Origin: Gerris lacustris
Taxonomy: Eukaryota > Arthropoda > Insecta > Hemiptera > Gerridae
Assembly (NCBI GenBank): GCA_951217055.1
Contig: OX578276.1
Coordinates: 61,255,307 to 61,319,306, forward strand
Direction of reading: 5' to 3'
DNA: 64,000 nt
The position numbers were made by a program, and so were the translations under genes. Every line of letters starts with the position of its first letter. Position 1 is the stretch's first letter. Positions 48,735 through 60,815 of this stretch are shown here, piece by piece. The notes beneath the pieces were generated by a model that made no database searches, had not been told where the DNA came from, and worked only from the letters and a program-made list of their open reading frames with translations.

Positions 48735-49010
48735 TAACTCATCATCAAATTTTTAAGTCACTTCCAGAGTAGCTAGAAACTGGAAATTTGGCACGCTAGT
48801 AGCTATAGCCGTGTAACTGACAGTTAAGGTCCAAATTATGTAATTCCAAGTGCCGCGACAAGTGACAACTTTTTTAAAGTTTGTTATTATTCTACATATG
48901 ACTTAAAAGTCCTCGATTTGTACTTTAGGGCTGTGTCATTAATTTATTTTTGTAAAAATGTGGTACACGTACTTTTTAACCGATTTGTATCGTAATAATG
49001 TGAGCGCCAG
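48735..49010 (+). repeat. Partial copy of repeat family A
   Basis: CACTTCCAGAGTAGCTAGAA, AGTGACAACTTTTTT and GTACACGTACTTTTTAACCG, then ATTTGTATCG, match blocks between 57395 and 58020 of the longest copy, with gaps. Confidence 0.5.
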
Positions 49011-50363
49011 ATTGCCAGACCAAGTTCCATCAAGCATGCCAGTGTATTACTTTTATATTTTATACCTCATTCAGAAACTGGCCAAGTGTTGAGCAATAAA
49101 AAAAAAGCAGGGTTGTTCAAGAAAGTAGTGAAATGAGGTTGTGGACTAAAGAAAGGCAGACTTGTAGATATCATTACTTTGATAGGCAGACTTTTTTGGG
49201 TGGGGGTCTGGAACCTGGCTCTTTTTTCACGGTTAGGTTTCATGTTGGGTAAGCATTTCATTTTATGCATTAAACTGTTTATGAAAGTGTTAGAACATCT
49301 GCATTTGGCACGCTTTTATGTCAGGAATAATATATATGTAGACGAAAGAGATGTTTGTAAGCTCAAAATTCACAGTATCAAGCAACATGCATGTTTATTT
49401 GTTATAAGGTTGACTTCTTTTTTATAAATAGAGCTAATCTACATTTTACATAAGCTAGGATCTTTACAAACCTATACTACATGACAGCTTGCCGCGGGGC
49501 AAGATTTTTATCTTACATCGTAGATTAAAATGTGCTTAGACAATTTTCGCGATAATAACTAAAATCGAACACATATAAATAAATGAGAAATTATAAAAAA
49601 AATAACATATCAACACGAGAGAATAAACAACTATTTTGCACATCTAAATAAACGTTGAGAGAATTTTTTTTCACAAACAAATTAAAGAGATAACCATCAA
49701 GTTCTTGATGACACAACAAGGAAGATGTAATTTCATAAATGTTGCTAGTTTAAAATAAACCTATTTTAAGATGCTAAAATCATTGATTGGACAACAGATC
49801 AATCGAACTAATTGAATAATCAGTCAATAGAATTTTATAATACTAAAGAGATTTATTGGTACAGGTTATTTATACCGGCTATAAATATTGATTACTTTTA
49901 CTTAAATAATCAAACGCATTTTTTAAATTTAGGGATAGACTCATTATATATATATTTCTATTGACTCATTATGTATATTTAGAGAATATTAGTTAGAGTA
50001 TTAACAGGATGCTCATTGTTTACGGAATCTAACTAAACACGAACGCGAAAGTGACACGTTAGAATTGAGCGACCAAATTGTTTGGCTATTATAGTCTACA
50101 CACGCAACTGCAATATAAAAGACTTCAAAATGAACCGCACAAATATTTTCTTCATAATTAGAGGAAAATCCTAAATAAACATTGCTTCAGACCATAGTAT
50201 TACTTTTTTTCCACAATATTTAACATTGACAAACAGTAAACAAAGATTCGGATTTTCAGGCCCCTAGGTTACTTTATTAACTACAATTACAATTTAAGCA
50301 CTGACTATTATACTTAATTAAACGTGAAATTGTTTGAGTAGTGTAATAAAAATAGCAAATTTT
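49011..50363. other. Unassigned AT-rich region
   Basis: No gene was recognised. The plus-strand open frame at 49179-49427 and the minus-strand frame opposite it have no recognisable domain. Confidence 0.5.
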
Positions 50364-50910
50364 GCTTCCGAGCTTACCAAAGATAACTGAAGCTATGTGA
50401 TCGTTCTGAAGAACGAAACATTTTTAGGTCTCCGATTTCAAAAATTCCAAGACAGAAATCCGTTTCAGACATCGGGGAACATTTTTGGTTCCGTGTCTGT
50501 CTGTCGGTCTGTCGTTTAATTTTTGCGAACCAACATATCTTAAAAACTACACGTCCAAGTTTAATGAAATTCGGGTAGTAGTTCATAATTAGCCCATTGA
50601 AGGTCCCATATAAGTTTCAACCTTCTGCGCCTATTTGTTTCTCTTCCACATGCGCACTAATATACATTTATTTACACCTACAGCTTCAAAAGTACTTATC
50701 TGATTTGAATGAAATTAGCAGATAGCCCCAGATTAATTTGAACCGTCTGCGCACTTTAACTTTTGCTAAGTTGATAGTTTGTGTAAAAAATCAAAACAAT
50801 TTGACAGATTAAAAAAAAAACGGGGGAAACAATTAAACCAATTAGATAATAATGGCTTATAAAATCATAAAATGCGAGGAAGCTATGTGCCACACCAATT
50901 GGCAGACTAT
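50364..50910 (+). repeat. Family-A repeat, copy 2 (547 bp)
   Basis: Starts GCTTCCGAGCTTACC and ends GCGAGGAAGCTATGTGCCAC, then ACCAATTGGCAG. It contains TCTGTCTGTCGGTCTGTCGT and TAATTAGCCCATTGA, followed by GGTCCCATATAAGTTTCAAC. It preserves the uninterrupted site at which the MITE at 37219 inserted into another copy. Confidence 0.8.
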
Positions 50911-53900
50911 TTTAAGAAATTTTGTTTTAAATGTGAGAGCTTGCAACAAAAATGTATTAAATATTTTAGAGAGGTGAATCTACATTTTAAAAACAATTTT
51001 TATATTTTAATATTTTATTTTATACTTATATAAGTACGAATCCCTTTTTGAGAAATAAATACGCTATCATAGCTGTAGCTGTCGTTGAATTAAGTGACAA
51101 TAAAAATTAAATAAAAACTTTAAGAATCTGATAATAGCCATGTTAGTACCTTATAAACCGAAGTTCCCAACCATAAGTTTCAGCCTGTGTTTTGTCGAGA
51201 AGAAACTCTGGGGAGCAACTGAATGGACCGGAGGGAAAATCTGAAGGAAAGCTTGATCAACTTTCTACTTAACTAGTTATATAGGGTAGGGTTCTTTAGC
51301 CCAAATCAGAAAGGGCAAGAAAGTCTTAAAGCTTGCAAAAAGGGTCATGAACATACGTCGACGAAAGTAGTAATCTATGAAATTTTAAAAATTGAAGTTT
51401 CAGCATCAAAATTAAAATTATTGACACAAACACGTCAATGGGATAGATATTCGTTTTAATTTTATTTTCTCTTTGCAAATAAAGCAAAAGGATTTAACAT
51501 CAATTCAAATAAAGCAATGCATATAAATGTCTATACTTAATTTGATTTTATCGAGGGAATTAATAATTATTGTTACATCAGAAATCATAAATTAAAGCCA
51601 ATTATATTAAACATATATTATCCATATATTAAAATAAATAATATTATTGCTCACGAGATATGATAGATCTACGAGATAACATATTTCTGTTTCTCCGAGA
51701 AACATAACTTTGCAAAAAAAAAAAAAAATATTTAGCAGGTACCCAAAGTAGCTCTCATGACAGGTTTCGAACATTTACAAGTTGATGAAATGATTTAGTT
51801 AATCTAATATACACAAGTATAATACAAGCATTTAAATATATATATACTATTTATTATACTCATTTTAAAATAAATACTTCGTATAAAAATAAACCTATAA
51901 ATAATAAAATATGTTTTAAATAAAATATGTATATACTCTTTTATAATTATAAATTTTTAACATAATTTAAAACAGTAAAAGCTCTCTTTAGCTTGTTACA
52001 CGAGGAAAAAGTTAACCAATCCCTTCATTTGCATATATAAATATCTAATTAATAGCTTATTCAGAATATTACTCACAGCTTAGATATTGATGTAAAATGT
52101 ATTATTTATACTTTGTAATTATCATCCACCGATCAATTGAACTACGCTTAACACAAAAAAATATAAATGGAACAAAGATTATAAAATATAAATAATAATA
52201 ATTAAAAGAAAATACTTCACGCCGTCCTGATAATTTAATTTAATCATATAAATCTCTTAACTTGAAATTGACATTATAGTATCATCTTATAATCAATCTG
52301 ATTTAAGCGAGGCGAATAAATATACATACATAAAATACAAATAATAAAATACAAAAATAATAAGGTAAACAAAATAATCGTAAACGAAAATAATTATTCA
52401 TATAGTTTGAATTTTCGGCTCAATAGTGCTTCTAACCTATTGCATAATTAATTATTAATTTATTAAACACGAAGAGTAAAATAAAATTTATACGTCACAC
52501 AAAAATAGCTACATTTTTATTCGGATTCGGACTAATCTCTTTTATTTGTCATGATTAAAATTATGCACTACAAACAACAAAACTTCGTTCTAAATATAAA
52601 CTATTTATATTAGAAATAAAACACACTAAAAATGAATGCATCGTACTAAAAAATAATTTTAATATAGAAATTATTATTAATCAGAGATTATGAAAGCATG
52701 CAACCAAAGTATAAGAGAGGACATAATACTTAGATGGGCAGTGCAAAATAGAAAAGGCATTTTATAGTTAGAGAATTTAATAACTTTAAATAGGAAATTT
52801 AAATAATCAAAGTTGCCAGTATATGCTATCAGTACACACAAAGGATCCGTAAGTAATTTAACAAATCAGACGAGTTCGTTAACTAGCATAACCGGCCCAG
52901 CCGTTTAAAAATGGCTAAGTTTGAATTAGGTATAACTTTTGAACCGTTTCTTAAAATGACGTGAAGCTATAAAACACCTATAAATGTATTTTTGTAATCC
53001 AACTCCAATAAAACTACACCGTAGTCTCTAGCTTCATACATTTTTAAAAATTTATTTGATGGTAGGTACATTAGTTTTTGGATTTCCAAAATAAGCTAAA
53101 TTTAAAAAGCAGTTTGTTTTTTTTTACAAGGAATAACTGTATTTTTCTGGGGACACAAGAAAAACAAATTTCAATTACAAGAGCCCTCGGTTATGCCTAG
53201 TGCCTAGGGCCCTCTAAAATGATCTAAAGTAAAATATCATAGAGGTCACTTTAGTTGTAGACATTAAGCTTCAATATTCTAGAGGCATCTTTCAAAATAA
53301 ATGTCTGACATTTAGAGATGGAGATTTATTAAAGTGTTTTTGCTCAGGAAGCTTAAGCGACAGCTCAGCGTCATAATATTATACTGCATTTTATAAGTTT
53401 GAGGAGCTTTTAATTTCTAAGGCTGCATGAGGAAGTTAAATGTAAGAAGAACATAATCAGCATAATTATATATATATTTTCCGTTCACTGATGACTCTCC
53501 AACTCCTTGAGCGAACGATCTTGATAATTAAATTTCTAACTCTAAGACTTGGACTTTCATTTAACCAACAGTACCCCCAGAATATCAAATATTTTATTAA
53601 TAACTCTTGAAGTTTAGAAGTTTTTTCGTTGGCAATTTACCTTCTAAGCGATGCTCACAATTATTTAATAATAAAGCGTAAATAATTGTACCCGTACCCT
53701 TATTACTTTTTAAATCTTTAGGGTCATCAGCCATTTGTACTGATGGCCTTGAAAGATATATATATATAAAAAACCCACTAAATTACTGCTAAATTATCTC
53801 TACTTTAGCCTCTAATCAACTTCTAAACGATGTAAACAACTACATGTCTGTTAAATATCATATTAGAGAACTGATATAAATAACTACTGTAATATCAATA

Positions 53901-54113
53901 TCATATCAGAAATCGTAAGTACGTCTAACACTTAGACTACTTTATTAATTCGCAAATATTACAAAAACAAAGTTTGCTCAAAAAAGATCATACTCACAAC
54001 GTTTTAAACCAGTTCAGAATAAATAAAACATACCTGTAACAAAAAAAAAAATATATATATAACATTAGTTGAAGTCAGTAATCATCTATTTTAATTTTTT
54101 AATGAGGTTTTGT
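50911..54113. other. Unassigned AT-rich region
   Basis: No gene was recognised. An A-run is near 51714-51728. A hairpin GGGTCATCAGCCATTTGTACTGATGGCC-like segment near 53720-53750 is a short inverted repeat (CATCAG/CTGATG). Confidence 0.5.
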
Positions 54114-54274
54114 TATTAATAGCAGTTTTTCAATAGATGGATGAAAAAGGTGTAGTTAAAAAAACGACTGAGGATGACCTTATGTAGGGTCGAAACGTCT
54201 CCCACAAACATATACATAATAGTTTTTTTTAACTACACCTTTTTCATCCATCTATTGAAAAACTGCTATTAATA
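54114..54274. repeat. 161-bp foldback with 52-bp near-perfect arms
   Basis: TATTAATAGCAGTTTTTCAA at 54114 runs to TGTAGTTAAAAAAAC (54165) and is mirrored at 54222-54274 with a one-base T-run difference. The 56-base loop holds a hammerhead-like core. The near identity of the arms suggests recent origin or a structural constraint. Confidence 0.9.
54168..54199 (+). ncRNA. Hammerhead-ribozyme-like core
   Basis: CTGAGGA (54168-54174) fits CUGANGA. After one extra T, GACC (54176-54179) pairs with GGTC (54188-54191) as stem II with a G-C closing pair, followed by GAAA (54192-54195), C, and the cleavable triplet GTC (54197-54199). Stem III would be only ACGT, which is self-complementary, so it would need two molecules, as proposed for short-stem hammerheads in retroelements. 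Stem I next to the core pairs for only two bases. A single extra base after A9 occurs in a few natural hammerheads. Activity is doubtful. Confidence 0.4.
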
Positions 54275-54499
54275 CATATATAGAAGGTGGCAATAAACCT
54301 AAGTTTTATTATTTATATGAGGATTTGTTTTGAAACTAATTATCTTAATCCTACACCGTCGATAAAAGAAAGAAAAAGTTGTAATGATTACATTTAATTA
54401 TTTTAAACATTTTATCAAAATTTACCATTAACATAATTCCTCTCGCCGGGAAATTGAACCCGAACTCTTTGCGTTTATAGATAATATTAGGAAATAAAT

Positions 54500-54840
54500 G
54501 TTTCCCCGGAAAACTACTTATACGGTTAAATTCGTATTTAAATCGAAATGTTTAATCAAAATTGTCGGAACCGTTTTCCAAAATATCTTTTCTCTCTTTT
54601 TAGAGGTCTTTTGGGGGCGGCGGTCACAAATGACTAGCATTATAGGTATGATTTTCTTTGATCATGAATGCCAAACTTTATCGAAATATGCCTAGTAGTA
54701 AAGGCACCTCACGTCAGCAAAGACTATAGACGATGTTTTTTTGTTTTTTTTTTAACAAAAAAAAACAACTTCTTTAGTCTCAGGAGACATTAAAACGTGT
54801 AAATGCATCAAAATCTTCAAATCGAATTTTCACGCTATCG
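54500..54840 (+). repeat. Family-B repeat copy
   Basis: TTTAATCAAAATTGTCGGAA, GCAAAGACTATAGACGATG, AACTTCTTTAGTCTCAGGAG and AAACGTGTAAATGCATCAAA match 56345-56640 in order. Noncoding. Confidence 0.6.
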
Positions 54841-56334
54841 TAATACTTTATTTCTATATTACTACGTATATAAGAAAAAGTAAAAAAGCGTTAGGACTCT
54901 TTTACGAGGTATCTATAAGTGTATATTAGTGTAAATGGGGGATTCATGAAGCCTATGAGGATCTACAGTAGACATTAGTTTTGCTATACATAACTAGAAC
55001 AACCAATAAATGTAACACGGTGTAAAATAGTTGCGCAAGTGGATTTATATTATTTCTAGGAAGGCGTCTTTTGATCAAACCAGGATTGTATAGATCAAAT
55101 CACTTCAACTCTTAAATAACTAATAAAATGTAATAATGTGGAATAGTTGCGCAATTGGAGTTAATATCAGTAGGACAGTTTTCGGTATCTGATTCGTTGT
55201 CTCCCACGTGACTCCTTATGTGCTTTCACATATACAAAGGATATATAGAGCAAGTGATGTGATAGCGCAATCATTTAAGTGAATTTACGCGTCCCATGAT
55301 ATGAAATCTACATATATCGTCGACATGGCCATGCTGGCATTTACCTATGCTACCCAAGTCTGATATAACTATCATGCCCAAAAAAATCATACCCAGAAAT
55401 AAAATCGAAAAATAAATTTTAGGTCTAAAATTAAGGCGGAAGATAATTGTTTTCTAATTCATTTTCACATACACGTTATTTTTTCTTGCTTTAGGACACT
55501 GATGATGGAAAGAGGCGACGATTTTTGTCGTACATTAATATATGTAAACAGAATTCATCAAACTGCACAACTAGTAAAACGTTTACAACACATAGCATTT
55601 GCACATGCCCACTAAACATTTTAATAATAACAAAAATGATAATGTTTAACCATGGTAGGAATAAAAATTAAATTAAGTTTGTATAATCATATATTATATA
55701 GTTAGAATTATCATAATATTATACTTTATACTGAACTAAATCTATAATATAATTATAATAATCCCTTTTCTTAAGTATATATTATTTTATAAACGGATAC
55801 TCTCATCCAGTTTGGTTTATTATAAGAGAATCTTTATTAATATATTAAAAAAGAAATCAGTTCATATAACAGGATATAAGAATTCATTAATGTATGACAG
55901 GATATAGGCTGGCATTGGCCCAAACATTTCAACTGCAAAATTAACTTAACCTCCTCCACACGATTATATAGATTATTATTATTATTATAATTGTTTCTTC
56001 TTCCTTATTATTATTATTATTTTATTTATTGCCTTAATTTAAAAAAAAATGAACTAATGGTTTTATTAAAGTGATAATAAGCTGTCTTTAATATTGAATA
56101 TAATTTTAATCCTAAGTTTGGTAAAATAATAAAATGATATATAATATTGTTTACACGTGATTAAATAACTGAGATGTTGATAAATGAAAAAATATAACGA
56201 AAATACAAATATTAAACAATACATCAAAATACAGCTAAAAGCATCGGTCCGATAAATCTTATATGTATAGATATTAACACTCTATTTAATGTCATCATAT
56301 ATAATTTATATATGACCCATATTTTAAACAAATT
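54841..56334. other. Unassigned AT-rich region
   Basis: Two similar short segments mention GTAATA/GTAACA…TAGTTGCGCAA (55010-55035 and 55130-55155), a small local duplication. ACACTGATGATGGAAAGAGG at 55497 resembles the CTGATGATGG repeats but lacks GAAA at the right place. No gene was recognised. Confidence 0.45.
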
Positions 56335-56660
56335 AAAAAGTGTTCAATCAAAATCGTCGAAACCTTATACGAAAAATAATTAATTTTGGTTCACGTATTA
56401 TCAAGTTCTTTGGAGTTTGCGCCCCTAAATTTATTTCTCCATTTTTAAAATTAATTTCTAGATTTTGCCTCGGGGAATGATTTTTCTGACCCTATATACC
56501 AAATTTCATCAAAATCTGCCCAGATGTTTAGGACTGCAAAGACTACAGGCTACGGATAGACAAATATTTAGAAAAAAAAAAAAAAAAAAAACTTTTTTGG
56601 ACTGAAGAAACCTTAAACGAGTAAATCCATCAAAATCTTAAAATCTTATTTTATTACAAG
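56335..56660 (+). repeat. Family-B repeat copy (best preserved)
   Basis: GTGTTCAATCAAAATCGTCG, then TTGCCTCGGGGAATGA, ACCAAATTTCATCAAAATCT, GACTGCAAAGACTACAGG, an A-run, TTTTTTGGACTGAAGAAACC and AAATCCATCAAAATCTTAAA. Related to 27770 and 54500. Noncoding. Confidence 0.6.
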
Positions 56661-56894
56661 CTACAACTTCTTGTCATTTTCCTAGGAAAATTTTGTTTCC
56701 AATAAAGTAACACACTTATATTTCTCTTATAGGAAAAGGATAATGGGGGATATTAACAACAAAACTCTCACGAGAAAGTATTGTGACTAAAGCTAAATTT
56801 AGAGATTAAGGTATTAAACAATCCAGAGTCAAAAAATGGTAAAATATCTATATTTATGTTTTAAAAGCGAAAGCAGATAAATATCAATAATTTT

Positions 56895-58531
56895 GCTTCC
56901 GAGCTTACCGAAGGTAACGGAAGCTATGTGATCGTTCCGAAGAACGAAAAAATTTTAGGTCTCCGATTTCAAAAATTCCAAGACAGAATTCCGTTTCAGA
57001 CATCAGGGAACATTTTTGGTTCCGTGTCTGTCTGTCGGTCTGTCGGTCTGTCGTTCAATTTTTGCGAACCACCATATCTTAAAAACTACACGTACAATTT
57101 TAATGAAATTTGGATGGTAGGTCATAATTAGCCCATTGTTGGTCCCATATAAGTTTCAACCTTCTGCTCATATTTGTTTGTCATCCACATGCTCACAAAC
57201 ATACATTTATTTACAGCCATATCTTTAAGAGTAATCATCTGATTTTTATGAAATTTTTATGGTTTTTCGAAAGTAGCCTGCAGATAACACCTACCTAATT
57301 TCAACCTTCTGCGCACTTTAAATCGTGCAAAATTAATATGCCTTATATTATAAAGCCGCATGGCTAACTGACTCACTGACCGACATTAATGTTTACCCAC
57401 TTCCAGAAGAGCTGGAGACTTGCGGTTTGCTCCAATCGACGCGCAATGTCCATATTGTGAACCAAAATAACTATACAAAGTTCACTTTTCCCCCTCCTTC
57501 CCCCCTTAAAATAATAAAAATGGGTGACTTGATTTTTAAGCTGGTTTGGGGGCTTATTGCGGCTAAACGGTAAGTCGTATTAGAAAATGGATAGCACAAG
57601 TGGTAACTGATTTTAAAAGATCTACAACTTAAATCCTATGAGTTTTTGTCGTATCATCATCGGTTGTACCCTAGATGGTGATAATTTTGTTATTTTTTGG
57701 TTTTATTTTTTTCCATTTTTGTCTTTGAATGGCCATAGTTTCTAAAATAGTTGGCCGATTTTATTTCTGATTGCGGCGATTGAATCTCACACTAATGCTC
57801 TTTAAATTGAGTATATTTTATTTCATTAGTTTATCCTACTTGCTGAGAACATGAGAGTAAACTTTTTCCCGTGTGCCGTGTCACGTGACCACTTTTTTTT
57901 GTTTTTAATATTGTGCCGTATATCATTTTAAAGGCCTTGATATGTAGATTAAAGCTATTTTATTTGTTGATTTTTTAAAAATGTTGTACATGTACTTTAG
58001 TACCGATTTTTAATTTTGTTGTAGGTTAAAGGGTTTAAATACTTTTTTGATATTAGGTTTTTTATTTATATGTATTTATTAGTTAAATGAATGCCCTTTT
58101 GTTTTGTTTGTTTTTTATAAAAATATAACTTTGGTACCTCAGAGTACAGGGGTACCGTTAAAGTTAATCTTTTATAATATGATGTATATCGTTGAAAAGC
58201 TCTTGCATAGTAGATTCATTTTTGTTATATTCTATGTTGTGTTATTTTTAGTTTTGAGGGGGGTAAAATAATAAAACTGTTTATACAGCGGTTTCTACGA
58301 TTTGGTTGCAGTTTTATATTTGTTTATTAAATTGATTATATTTGCGCTAACTTTTGGTGCTTGTTGGAGGCTATGTTTCTCCAACAAATGTTTAAATTTC
58401 TTCAACTTTATTAAATATTTACTGGAACAGTGCCGCGCCGTTCCAACTTTTTGATTATTTTTATCGAGGTATTTTTCTTAATTTGGTCTTTTCTTTGCGA
58501 GGAAGCTATGTGCCACATTAATTGGCAGAGT
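56895..58531 (+). repeat. Family-A repeat, copy 3 (1.64 kb, longest)
   Basis: Starts with the GCTTCCG/CGGAAGC hairpin followed by TATGTGATCG, and ends GCGAGGAAGCTATGTGCCAC, then ATTAATTGGCAG. It includes the TCTGTCTGTCGG tract and about 1.1 kb absent from copies 1 and 2; pieces of that extra part recur alone at 9885, 29035, 29837 and 48735. Both termini share GGAAGCTATGTG. No protein of useful length is encoded. Transposon class is not evident. Confidence 0.8.
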
Positions 58532-59188
58532 ATTTTTTAAGAGCATTTATATAAAATCGATATTAAATCTTTTTTTTAAAAAAATGAGGGAAACATAAAT
58601 AATTAATGCATACACCTAATAAGCGTTTATAAATAATAAATAAAACCAGAAATGTTCAAATCCGTCACGACAGAGCAGATAAATATGTATTCATTTCATA
58701 ACTCAAACAAAAGTTAGCTCAAAAACAAACTGTATATTTTCTCATTAAATGCTATCGATTTTATTAAATGTTAAATATTATACAAAATAACGAACGTTAC
58801 ACTATAATTAAACTCACAATTAAAAAGAAAACCCTGAAACCACTGTTATCTACAAAATATAATATAAAATAATAAACTTAAGTTGAGACCTCTAATTTTT
58901 GAGAATTTTATTATTAATAAAGAGGGGGGGGGGGAATTTTACATATTATAAAACACATATTTTTAATCAAACAACAATATGTATATTGATTTAAATAACT
59001 CTCATTAGGCCTTTAAAAGACCTATTATTTATTGTTATAATTCTTAAAAACGTATCGCCTTTATTTATAGATACAAGCAGGTTAAAGTCAGAAAAAACTT
59101 ATTTTAGTTGGGGGAAAAAAAAAAAAAAGTTTCCCTTTGAATTTCATCGAATATCTGTCAAAAGGTCACATCGATAGGTATTCTAACT
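58532..59188. other. Unassigned AT-rich region
   Basis: G-run at 58923-58934 and A-run near 59116-59128. No gene was recognised. Confidence 0.5.
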
Positions 59189-60300
59189 AGAGTTTTACAA
59201 TAAGTGGAATGTGCTTTTGCAAAGAGCATTCTTTTATATTTAATTTCGAAAATGAACAGAGATGAAAAATGTTTGTTTTATTTTAGATCTTTAATAGAGT
59301 TGTTTATTTATTTATAATTTCTATTATGCAATTGAAAAGGTTTTGTTTTTAGAGTTAAAGTAAGGAGCTAAACACTTTAACAACGATTACGGCCGAGTGT
59401 TCCCAAATACAACAAAATATTTAGACTAGAGTTGTCCAAGTAGAATAAGAGAGAGAGAAGAGGATTTAAAGAAACTTGACTAAAGAGCGTAGGGAAAAAG
59501 ATTATAAAATCATTATTTGAAGATTCTGGGTGTTGAGATAAAAATATTGGCCACTTTTTTATGTTAGCTGGCCCTCAAAACACTACCGACTGTTTAAGGC
59601 CCTCTATGAAATTGAGTTGGTTTAGACTTAGACAAATAAAAGAACATAAAAACACTTTAAATTACAGCATAAAGCCAGTGTAATATTGATGAAAAGCAAC
59701 GACTGCAAGAATTGACAGCATTCGATTCTAGTCACTTCTAGAACTCGATTCATTCTTCTAGACCGTTTCTCATTCGTAATGTATAACCTGTTGTTTTGTT
59801 CTTTTTAATTTGTAATTATAAATTACAAGTCGATCTGGTAAGCTATTTCTTTAAAGATATTATATACGTAATAAAGAAACATAACATATAATAAAAAGGT
59901 TACAAGTTGTTTTTATTTTACGAGTCAGTAGAATGAATGCCTTAAGGCAGACAACTATTGAAACGGAGGGCTATAAAATGAATTATTGTTAGCGGCTACT
60001 AGCTGGATATATTGATACCTATCTGTGCAATTATAGCGAGAGGTTATACCTTATACGAGTCTATTCCGCGTAACCTGACCGGACTTCTCGTCTTTACTAC
60101 AGGTCATCTTACCTCACTCAGCTTCTCTCTAAACTTTTATTTATTTATTTTAACAAGAGTTTTACAATAACTGGAATGTGCTTTTGCAAAGAGCATTCTA
60201 TTATATTTGTACTTTGAAAATGAGCAAAGAGATGAAAAATGCTTGTTTTATTTTAAATCTGTAATGGACTTGGTTTTTATAATTTTTATTTTGCAATTGA
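59189..60300 (+). repeat. Direct repeat pair, about 140 bp each, 967 bp apart
   Basis: AGAGTTTTACAATAA, TGGAATGTGCTTTTGCAAAG, AGCATTCT, GATGAAAAATG and TTGTTTTATTTTA, then TGCAATTGA, occur at 59189-59330 and 60156-60300. Between them the sequence is unassigned, with GC-richer patches near 59385 and 60060-60110. Confidence 0.7.
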
Positions 60301-60419
60301 CACTTTCTAAAAGGGGCTTAACTAACCTAAACATTCAATTATTTTATGTATATAGATAAACACACACACATAATTTTACTGTATAATGTATTTTAATTTA
60401 TGTCTTAGATTTTGAGGTT

Positions 60420-60480
60420 AAAAAAGTCTGCTAATAATTACCGTGGCACATTGCTTCACCACGACCTATCGTCGGACAAA
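60420..60480 (-). repeat. Family-A 3' end fragment
   Basis: AAAAAGTCTGCTAATAATTA, then CCGTGGCACATTGCTTC, is a diverged reverse complement of the family 3' end; only this end is recognisable. Confidence 0.45.
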
Positions 60481-60627
60481 TGGTATAAAGAATAATGAAA
60501 TCGATTTAAATAAAACTATAACTAAAAACTTCTAGGATCTGAGTATTAAAAAGTCCATAATAATATTATAATGTTAAAAAAATAAAAACACTTTTTTAAG
60601 AACCGTGCACTAAAAAAAGAAAAAAAA

Positions 60628-60815
60628 TGTAAACAGCCACATTACTGCAAGCGCAAGCGATCACAGTAAATACGTATGTCACTTAAGATATTAGCGTGGG
60701 ATGCTATCAACAAATAAAAAACTATTGATAGCGATAGCAAACCACGCTATTATCTTTAGTGACATTCGTGCGTACTGTGATCGCTCGTAGTAAATGTGGT
60801 AAATGTGGATGTTAA
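60628..60815. repeat. 188-bp foldback MITE
   Basis: Arms pair GCGATCACAGTA with TACTGTGATCGC, ATGTCACTTAAGATA…AGCGTGG with CCACGCTATTATCTTTAGTGACAT, and a central CTATCAA…TTGATAG. No coding content. Confidence 0.8.

Noticed and set aside
54440..54475. tRNA-like 3' half on the minus strand (GGTTCAATTTCCCGG)
   Set aside because: The T-arm has a wrong loop size, and no anticodon arm or acceptor pairing was found upstream.
55497..55530. CTGATGATGGAAAGAGG as another hammerhead core
   Set aside because: No stem II followed by GAAA; only the first box matches.
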